This document shows positions 1-5,085 of a DNA stretch of 5,085 bases, piece after piece. Location of the stretch: positions 1-5,085 of the forward strand of contig CAMLSH010000306.1 in NCBI GenBank assembly GCA_946482625.1. The letters run 5' to 3'. The translations under genes were made by a program, and so were the position numbers. The DNA comes from an uncultured Opitutaceae bacterium (lineage in GTDB: Bacteria > Verrucomicrobiota > Verrucomicrobiae > Opitutales > Opitutaceae). The notes below the pieces were generated by a model that saw only the letters and a list, made by a program, of their open reading frames with translations, was not told the origin of the DNA and searched no databases. Position 1 is the stretch's first letter. Every line of letters starts with the position of its first letter.

Positions 1-269
1 CCCACTACATTGTGATGGGGCTCGATGTGGAGCTCAGCCTGGCGATGCGCAAAGCGATCCTGGCGACGTTGGATTTTCTCAAGGAGCGTCATGGCCTCGA
101 CATCTTCGACGGCATCGCACTTAGCAGCATCGGTATCGATTTCGAGGTGACGCAGGTGGTCGACGGCACCAAAGGGGTCCACGCGATGATTCCGAAAGCG
201 TTGTTCAAAGACGGCAGCTCCGTCGGTTACTGGTACAAGGACGCGACTGCGTACACCAGTGTCCGCTGA
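1..269 (+). CDS. Acetamidase/formamidase family protein, C-terminal end (5' truncated by window edge)
   Basis: Reading from base 3 gives 88 residues ending at TGA 267-269; the gene enters from the left edge, so the GTG at 12 and ATG at 15 are internal codons, not starts. The segment LSLAMRKAILATLDFL followed by VTQVVDGTKGVHAMIPKALF (bases 147-206) matches, from memory, the conserved C-terminal part of the acetamidase/formamidase family. Members hydrolyse short amides such as formamide or acetamide to the acid and ammonia, usually in the cytoplasm. Family members are about 300-400 residues, so roughly a quarter is visible; the metal-binding and catalytic residues lie upstream and cannot be checked, and substrate cannot be told. 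The tail after the motif is short and polar (GYWYKDATAYTSVR). A bulged hairpin begins 27 bases after the stop. Family call is fairly sure; exact activity is not. Confidence 0.8.
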   Translation, partial: HYIVMGLDVELSLAMRKAILATLDFLKERHGLDIFDGIALSSIGIDFEVTQVVDGTKGVHAMIPKALFKDGSSVGYWYKDATAYTSVR

Positions 270-296
270 TCAGCAGACTTGAGCGGGGGTTGCCTG

Positions 297-365
297 CCCG
301 TCGCGTCCTGTTTTGCAGGAGCGACGGGTTGGCGCCTCCTCTATTTTCCAGAGGAGCGCTGGGTT
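297..365. repeat. Two tandem imperfect repeats, each a bulged hairpin
   Basis: Hairpin 1: CCCGTCGC (297-304) pairs with GCGACGGG (321-328), G305 is bulged, TCCTG (306-310) pairs with CAGGA (316-320), loop TTTTG. Hairpin 2: GCGC (332-335) pairs with GCGC (356-359), C336 is bulged, TCCTCT (337-342) pairs with AGAGGA (350-355), loop ATTTTCC. Both have a GC-rich lower stem, one bulged base on the 5' arm, a TCCT/AGGA upper stem and a TTTT-containing loop. AGGAGCG recurs at 317-323 and 352-358 and GGGTT at 326-330 and 361-365, a period of 35 bases. They start 27 bases after the amidase stop and could terminate it or protect its 3' end, but no U-tract follows either stem, so intrinsic termination is not supported. 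Confidence 0.65.
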
Positions 366-651
366 CAGTCCTGGCGCATTTGGCGTCGAGGGATTTGCCC
401 GTCTTGTTTTGAGCCGGGTTGGGGGGCGCTCAGTAGCGGTACGGGGCTGCGCTCGATTGAAGGCGGGGGTGGTTCTGCGCTTTCGAATTCGGGCGTCGGG
501 AGGGACGGAAGAGGGGCGAGGAGAAAATGTTGAAGGGGTTTTGCGCAGCCCGGTGTTAAGCGTCGTACACCACCATACCCCCGCGCTTGTGCCCAGTCGG
601 CGGATACCGCTCATCCGCCATTCAAGCCCGTTGTGAGTGCACCGCATTTTT

Positions 652-667
652 CCGGCGTCATCGCCGG
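652..667 (+). other. Small perfect hairpin in the receptor leader
   Basis: CCGGCG (652-657) pairs with CGCCGG (662-667) around a TCAT loop, 53 bases before ATG 721. A T-rich patch (TTCTTTT, 675-681) follows a few bases later. It could be a leader structure of the receptor mRNA. A six-base GC stem is common by chance in DNA of this composition, and the spacing to the T-rich patch is poor for a terminator or attenuator. Confidence 0.25.
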
Positions 668-720
668 CGCGGCCTTCTTTTGCCCTGAAACAGACATCCC
701 AACACCTACCCAGCAACGTT

Positions 721-3700
721 ATGCAAAAACCAACCCCGCCCCCATCACCTCTTGCGCGAGTGAAGCCACGCCTCGCGCTCCTCAGGCCCCTCATCGCCGT
801 TTTCGCCGCCGCACTGGCGGCGGCGACCGCAGAAGCCGGCACTCTGGTCGGCCGTGTGCTCAACGGCGCAACCGGTCAGTACCTCAAAAACGCTCAAGTC
901 GAACTCGTCGGCACCGACCGCGTGGCCGTGACGGGCGATGGCGGCTATTTCTCTTTCGCCAACGTCCCCGGCGGACAGGTCTTGGTCGTCGTCAACTACA
1001 CCGGCCTCGATCGTATGGAGCAATCCATCACGGTGCCTGAAACCGGGACGGTGACTCAGGAAATCGCCCTCACCAGCAAAGACTACGGCAGCGATGTGAT
1101 CGAACTCGCGGTGTTCAAGGTGGGCGCGCAGCGCGAGGGCAACGCCAAGGCCATCGTCGAGCAGAAGCAGGCACTCAACATCAAGACCGTCATCGCGTCC
1201 GACGCGTTCGGCGATGTCACCGAGGGCAACGTCGGCGAGTTCCTGAAGCTGCTCCCCGGCATCGCTGTCGATTACGTGGAGGCTGACGTCCGTTCGGTGC
1301 GCGTCCGTGGTCTTTCACCCAAATACGCGAACGTCACGCTGGATGGTAATCCGCTCGCGAATGCCGCGTCCTCCAACATCGCGACCGGCCGCCAATTTGA
1401 GTTTGAGCAGCTGTCGCTGGCCACGCTCGAAACGGTCGAGGTCAACAAGAGTCCCACGGCGGACATGCCCGCCGCCGGTCTCACCGGCAGCATCAACGTG
1501 AAGAGCAAGAGCGCCTTCAGCCAGAAGGGCCGGCAGATAAAATATAACGCCAACTTCAACATCAACGAGTACACCCTCGACGCCGGCAGGACGATGGGCT
1601 GGGACAACCGCGAGCACTACAAATGGCAGCCGGGCGGTACGATCGAGTTCTCGGATACGTTCCTCGGCGGCCGTCTCGGCGTCGTCGCAGGCATCAGCCA
1701 CTCCGGCTCCTACGTCGAACAGAAGATCCTGATTCCCACCTATACCTTCGACCGTAACGCGAACAACAACCTGGAGGAGTTGCCCATCATCACGAACTTC
1801 AATCTCCAGGACGGCCTGAAGCCCACCTGGCGCGATTCCGTCGTGCTCAACCTCGACTACAAGGCGAGCGACGAACTCACCCTCGCCTTGCGCACGAGCT
1901 ACAACACGTACGACGCGCCGTTCCACAACCGAAACTGGATTATGGCGGCCAACAACAGCGGCCTGACGTTTGATCCAGCCACGGGAAACCTCACGGGCAC
2001 CGGCGCCAATCTGACCGACCGCACACCGACTTCCGCCACGAGCACCGCTCCGGCGGCGAGCAACACCAACTCCACTGCGACGACCGCCGGCAGCAACTTC
2101 CGCAAATACGGCGCGACCTTCACGATCAGTCCGACGCTGAACTGGAAGCACGATAACTTGGAATTCGACGGTTCACTGTCCTACTCCCAAGCGCGCAACT
2201 GGTACGACTCGGTCGCCGAAGGCTTCTTCTCGCTCGTGAGCGCGCGCATGACTGGCGTCAGCTGGAATTACACGCTCGCCGACGAGACCGCGCTGCATAT
2301 CCGGCAGATAAATACCGGCTCCAGTAACAACGGGAGCTTCCTGGATCTGGCCAATTACACCTCGGCCGGTGCCGTGAACGCAGAGGAGCGCAACTCGAAG
2401 GACCAAGTCTGGACGGCGCGCGGCGATCTCAAGATCAAATTCGACCGCTGGGCGCTGCCCACGGTTTTCAAGTTCGGCGCGGATAACCGGCTCCAAGTTT
2501 ACGACATCCAGAATTTCAATCCGTCATGGGCGATGAACCTGAACCCCGCCACCGGCGGCATCAACCTCGCCAATTACCGCGACCCCTATTCGCCCGATTT
2601 TCAGAAAGGCGAAACGCTCACCGACATCAACGGCGTTACCGGCGTCGCTCCGGCGACGGACAAGTGGCGGCTCTACGATCTGTTCCGCAGCTACAACATG
2701 GACCCGTTTGTCACGACGACGACGGCGCAACAGCCGTTCAACGCGAACGCCGCGGGCAATCTGCGCAACCTGCTCCAGAATATGTGGGATATCAAAGAGC
2801 AGATCTACTCGGGCTACGCCATGGCGACAGTCGATGTGAACAAGGACCTGCAAGTGCTCGCCGGTATCCGTTATGAAAAGACGACGACCGAGGGGCGCGC
2901 GTTCGACGACATCGGCGGCGCGAGGGCGGCGACCTTGAGCGGCACCACCAACACGAACGACCTCCGCTACATCCAGGCCCGTTATGGCAACCGTATCACG
3001 AAGGAGAAATCCTATGATAACTTCTTCCCGTCGTTCCAGGTGCGCTACGAGCCGAACCGCAACCTCGTCGTCCGCGGCGCGTACTTCGCATCCATCCTGC
3101 GCCCCGATTTCGGCAACGTCGCCGGCGGCATCAGCGTGAACGACAACACGCCGCCGACCTTCACAGTGAGCAATGCCTTCTTGAAGCCGGAGACCGCGCA
3201 TAACTACGACCTCCGCGTCGAATACTATTTCGAGCCGGTGGGTGTCATCTCCATCGGTGCGTTCAAGAAAGACGTCACCGATATCCAACTCCTCACGACC
3301 AGCCTGATCGACACGGCGAACATCCCCGAAGGACTTGCGCAGCTCGGTTACGACGCGGTTGCGCTCGATGGCGCCTTCATCTCGCAAAACGTGAATGGCG
3401 GCGACAGCTCCGTCTGGGGTCTTGAGGCGGATTACTCGCAGCAGCTCTCCTTCCTGCCCGGTCCGTGGCGTGGTCTCGGCGTGTTTGCGAACGCCACGTA
3501 TATCAAACCCAAGGATACGCGTATCTTCAGTCTTACCGCGGCGGACGGCATCCCGCCGTGGACGTTCAACGCCGGCCTGAGCTGGAAGTGGAAACGGTTC
3601 AACGGGCAGGTGAAGTACAGCTGGCGCGACGAGAGCATCCGCGCGATCACCGGCGTCAATGTCAGCACGACCGGCGTGATCACGCCCACTTCGCCAACCG

Positions 3701-3915
3701 GCGGCAACGGCAGCAATCGCGTGCAGTACACCGCCGCCCGCGATCAGGTGGACATCAACGTCGATTACCAGCTGCACCGCAGTGCCACGCTTTTCTTCAA
3801 TATCAGTAACGTCTTTGACGAAGGTCAGACCCAGTTCGTCGAACGAGAGGCGTGGATGCAGCGCCATGGACAGTTCGGCGCCCGCTACACGCTCGGCGTC
3901 AAAGGCAGCTTCTAA
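721..3915 (+). CDS. TonB-dependent outer-membrane receptor with N-terminal carboxypeptidase-regulatory-like domain
   Basis: This 1064-residue protein is predicted to import a ligand across the outer membrane using TonB/ExbBD energy. ATG 721 is chosen because it gives a normal signal peptide: basic residues (R13, K15, R17, R22), a hydrophobic run at about 23-37 and likely cleavage after AEA (37-39). The in-frame GTG at 637 would bury this behind 28 extra residues. Residues 41 to about 118 form a carboxypeptidase-regulatory-like beta domain (TLVGRV; GYFSFANVPGG at 75-85). IELAVFKV (127-134) sits where a TonB box is expected. The plug spans about 141-266 (LLPGI 177-181, VRVRGL 193-198, NKSPTADMP 242-250, GSINV 256-260), then the barrel. 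Late landmarks are RPDF (794-797), LKPETAHNYDLRVEYYF (821-837) and a C-terminal YTLGVKGSF ending in Phe, typical of Bam-inserted barrels. Residues 427-459 are a Thr/Ser/Ala/Asn-rich probable surface loop. No Shine-Dalgarno sequence precedes the start, and no SusD-like gene follows. Ligand unknown; a carbohydrate is only a guess. Confidence 0.93.
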   Translation: MQKPTPPPSPLARVKPRLALLRPLIAVFAAALAAATAEAGTLVGRVLNGATGQYLKNAQVELVGTDRVAVTGDGGYFSFANVPGGQVLVVVNYTGLDRMEQSITVPETGTVTQEIALTSKDYGSDVIELAVFKVGAQREGNAKAIVEQKQALNIKTVIASDAFGDVTEGNVGEFLKLLPGIAVDYVEADVRSVRVRGLSPKYANVTLDGNPLANAASSNIATGRQFEFEQLSLATLETVEVNKSPTADMPAAGLTGSINVKSKSAFSQKGRQIKYNANFNINEYTLDAGRTMGWDNREHYKWQPGGTIEFSDTFLGGRLGVVAGISHSGSYVEQKILIPTYTFDRNANNNLEELPIITNFNLQDGLKPTWRDSVVLNLDYKASDELTLALRTSYNTYDAPFHNRNWIMAANNSGLTFDPATGNLTGTGANLTDRTPTSATSTAPAASNTNSTATTAGSNFRKYGATFTISPTLNWKHDNLEFDGSLSYSQARNWYDSVAEGFFSLVSARMTGVSWNYTLADETALHIRQINTGSSNNGSFLDLANYTSAGAVNAEERNSKDQVWTARGDLKIKFDRWALPTVFKFGADNRLQVYDIQNFNPSWAMNLNPATGGINLANYRDPYSPDFQKGETLTDINGVTGVAPATDKWRLYDLFRSYNMDPFVTTTTAQQPFNANAAGNLRNLLQNMWDIKEQIYSGYAMATVDVNKDLQVLAGIRYEKTTTEGRAFDDIGGARAATLSGTTNTNDLRYIQARYGNRITKEKSYDNFFPSFQVRYEPNRNLVVRGAYFASILRPDFGNVAGGISVNDNTPPTFTVSNAFLKPETAHNYDLRVEYYFEPVGVISIGAFKKDVTDIQLLTTSLIDTANIPEGLAQLGYDAVALDGAFISQNVNGGDSSVWGLEADYSQQLSFLPGPWRGLGVFANATYIKPKDTRIFSLTAADGIPPWTFNAGLSWKWKRFNGQVKYSWRDESIRAITGVNVSTTGVITPTSPTGGNGSNRVQYTAARDQVDINVDYQLHRSATLFFNISNVFDEGQTQFVEREAWMQRHGQFGARYTLGVKGSF

Positions 3916-3941
3916 GCCGCGTTGAAGAGTGTGCGAGAACG

Positions 3942-3979
3942 CCCCGGCCACGTGCACTGCACTGGCCGGGGTTTTTATT
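3942..3979 (+). terminator. Rho-independent terminator of the receptor gene
   Basis: CCCCGGCCA (3942-3950) pairs perfectly with TGGCCGGGG (3963-3971). After a bulged C3951 the stem continues with GTGC (3952-3955) pairing GCAC (3959-3962) around an ACT loop. TTTTTATT (3972-3979) follows at once. The stem begins 26 bases after the receptor stop. It should separate the receptor from the dehydrogenase gene downstream, which then needs its own promoter between about 3980 and 4072 unless there is read-through. Confidence 0.92.
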
Positions 3980-4045
3980 GCCGCTCCCGTGGGCGGCAGG
4001 CTGTTTCGAACAGAAAAACGGCGTTTTGTTTGCGGGCGTTCACGC

Positions 4046-4067
4046 GGTGGGTTTCCTCCGGCCCACC
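4046..4067 (+). other. Hairpin just upstream of the dehydrogenase start codon
   Basis: GGTGGG (4046-4051) pairs with CCCACC (4062-4067) around the ten-base loop TTTCCTCCGG, ending five bases before ATG 4073. It occupies the place where a ribosome binding site would lie. No purine-rich Shine-Dalgarno sequence is present; the loop instead contains CCTCC, the same sequence as the 16S rRNA anti-Shine-Dalgarno core. It may influence translation of the dehydrogenase or be a chance stem. Confidence 0.35.
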
Positions 4068-4072
4068 TGCCC

Positions 4073-5085
4073 ATGACTCTTTCCCGCTCCAGTTTCCTTT
4101 TCCTGATTGGTTCCTCGCTGCTCGCATCCACGGGCTTCGCGCAGCGTCGCGATGCCAGCCAGCTTTTTGCGCAGTTTTGCGCGAGCTGCCACGGCGCGGG
4201 ACTTCAGGGTGGTTCTTCACCGAGTTTGCTCGACGATACGTGGACCTATGGCGGCGACGACGCGACCATCGCCCGCCTCATTCGCGACGGCACCGGCGAC
4301 GCCGGCATGCCGCGGTTCGGCGAGAGCTTGTCAGAAGCCGAGATCCGCGGGCTGGTGGTTTTTATCCGCGAACAACGCGCCAACTATCAGCGTCGGCGTC
4401 CTGCCCTCGGGCAGCCGCCGTCCGCGTCCGCGATTCAAAGCGAACAGCATGTATTCAAAATCGAAACCGTTGCCGACGGTCTCCGCGATCCGTGGTCGCT
4501 CGCCTGGTTGCCCGACGGTCGCATGTTGATTACGGAAAAGCCCGGTACGCTGCGCATCGTCGAGAACGGCATGTTGCTCAAAGCGCCCGTCAAAGGAACG
4601 CCCGAAGTGCATTCGGGCGGGCAGGGTGGAATGCTCGAAGTGGCCACGCATCCCGACTACGCGAGCAACGGCTGGATATATCTCGCGTTCAGCCATCCCG
4701 CGGAGAACGCGCGCGGAGAGAAGGTGTCGATGACGAAGCTCGTTCGCGGAAAAATCCGCGACGGCGCCTGGGTCGAGGAGCAGCCGATCTGGACCGCGCC
4801 GCTCGAAACGTACCGGCGCGCCGGTGGCGTTCACTACGGCTGCCGCATTTCTTTCGACGGGAAAGGTTATCTCTATTTCAGCCACGGCGAACGCGGCACG
4901 CAGGAGCACGCGCAGGATATCAAGCGGCCCAACGGCAAGGTCCACCGCATCCACGACGACGGCCGCATCCCTTCCGACAATCCCTTCGTCAACGAGCCCG
5001 GCGCGATCGGCTCGATCTGGACCTTCGGCAATCGCAATCCGCAGGGCCTCGATTTCGATCCGCGCACCGGCGTGCTCTGGGAAAC
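4073..5085 (+). CDS. Exported cytochrome c / PQQ-dependent glucose-sorbosone dehydrogenase fusion (3' end beyond window)
   Basis: 337 full codons are visible and the frame is open at the right edge. Residues 1-23 form a signal peptide (hydrophobic run about 7-22, likely cut after GFA before Q24), which supports ATG 4073. Residues 28 to about 101 are a class I cytochrome c domain: haem site CASCH (36-40) with axial Met79 in GMPRFG. A Pro/Arg/Ser-rich linker (about 102-126) leads to a GSDH-type six-bladed propeller domain from about 128: DPWSLAWLPDGRMLITEKPG (139-158), GGQGGMLEVATHPDY (182-196), GGVHYGCRISFDGKGYLY (251-268), AQDI (280-283), GNRNPQGL (319-326). His254 aligns from memory with the catalytic base of soluble PQQ glucose dehydrogenase. 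The enzyme would oxidise an aldose or related alcohol in the periplasm and pass electrons from PQQ to its own haem. Perhaps 130-150 residues with further PQQ ligands are missing. Cys257 stands where Gly or Ser is more usual. The terminator upstream implies separate transcription. True substrate cannot be read from sequence. Confidence 0.9.
   Translation, partial: MTLSRSSFLFLIGSSLLASTGFAQRRDASQLFAQFCASCHGAGLQGGSSPSLLDDTWTYGGDDATIARLIRDGTGDAGMPRFGESLSEAEIRGLVVFIREQRANYQRRRPALGQPPSASAIQSEQHVFKIETVADGLRDPWSLAWLPDGRMLITEKPGTLRIVENGMLLKAPVKGTPEVHSGGQGGMLEVATHPDYASNGWIYLAFSHPAENARGEKVSMTKLVRGKIRDGAWVEEQPIWTAPLETYRRAGGVHYGCRISFDGKGYLYFSHGERGTQEHAQDIKRPNGKVHRIHDDGRIPSDNPFVNEPGAIGSIWTFGNRNPQGLDFDPRTGVLWE

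Larger units (their letters stand above)
270..720. other. 451-base intergenic region without a convincing gene
   Basis: Open frames exist here on both strands, but their translations are low-complexity (rich in Arg, Gly, Pro, Ser), resemble no family I know, and overlap one another. The region has three parts: two adjacent bulged hairpins at 297-359 with a degenerate third copy near 396-422; a G-rich stretch at about 391-540 (hand count for 391-540: 68 G against 25 C); and a C-rich leader at 541-720 (41 G against 68 C) that presumably holds the receptor promoter and 5' UTR. No convincing -35/-10 pair, tRNA or known riboswitch was recognised. The A/C-rich bases just before ATG 721 contain no Shine-Dalgarno sequence. 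Confidence 0.7.

Noticed and set aside
476..498. TTCGAAT resembling a tRNA T-loop
   Set aside because: No flanking T-stem pairing, no acceptor stem and no anticodon arm nearby.
530..559. Candidate promoter TTGAAG - 18 bases - TGTTAA ahead of the receptor
   Set aside because: The -10 element matches the sigma-70 consensus at only three of six positions, and similar matches are expected by chance; not supportable without start mapping.
279..636. Overlapping + strand open frames of 84 and 107 residues in the gap
   Set aside because: Both translations are low-complexity (Gly, Arg, Ser), they overlap in different frames, and neither resembles a known small protein.
637..720. Upstream GTG start adding 28 residues to the receptor
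   Set aside because: It would place the signal peptide core more than 50 residues from the N-terminus; ATG 721 gives a normal n-region and h-region.
270..863. 197-residue open frame on the - strand across the intergenic gap
   Set aside because: It overlaps the receptor signal peptide region, is Arg/Pro/Thr-rich throughout, has no recognisable motif and passes through both hairpins.
1315..2151. 278-residue open frame on the - strand inside the receptor
   Set aside because: Antisense shadow caused by low stop frequency in GC-rich DNA; low-complexity translation without recognisable domains.
1531..2312. CGGCAGATAAA occurring at 1531-1541 and 2302-2312
   Set aside because: Both encode the short peptide RQI within barrel strands; an 11-base match in one gene has no evident structure or spacing pattern.
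2524..4131. 535-residue open frame on the - strand opposite the receptor 3' half
   Set aside because: It is antisense to a clear receptor coding sequence, runs through the terminator, is rich in Arg, Val, Asp and Glu as expected from reverse reading of GC-rich codons, and shows no family motif.

Overview
The window looks like chromosomal DNA of a GC-rich Gram-negative bacterium, most probably a verrucomicrobium of the Opitutales/Opitutaceae group. The reasons are a very long TonB-dependent receptor whose plug wording resembles the expanded receptor families remembered from that group, exported proteins with Gram-negative signal peptides, and two gene starts without a Shine-Dalgarno sequence. 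The assignment is from memory of the families and was not searched.

Layout, all genes on the + strand. Bases 1-269 are the 3' end of an acetamidase/formamidase-family gene. Bases 270-720 are a 451-base gap without a convincing gene. It holds two adjacent, similarly built bulged hairpins (297-359), a strongly G-rich stretch (about 391-540) and then a C-rich leader that runs into the receptor. Bases 721-3915 encode a complete 1064-residue TonB-dependent outer-membrane receptor with signal peptide, carboxypeptidase-regulatory-like domain, TonB-box-like segment, plug and barrel. A strong rho-independent terminator (3942-3979) closes that unit. From 4073 to the window edge runs the 5' part of an exported fusion of a c-type cytochrome domain with a PQQ-dependent glucose/sorbosone dehydrogenase domain.

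How the genes may work together: the receptor would import an unknown ligand across the outer membrane using TonB energy, and the cytochrome-dehydrogenase would oxidise a sugar or other polyol in the periplasm and pass electrons through its own haem towards the respiratory chain. The terminator places them in separate transcription units, so a shared substrate is only a hypothesis. The amidase end has no evident link to either. No SusD-like gene follows the receptor, so it does not look like a SusCD pair.

I see no clear sign of a new biological system. The least explained part is the 270-540 intergenic segment with its tandem hairpins and sharp strand skew.
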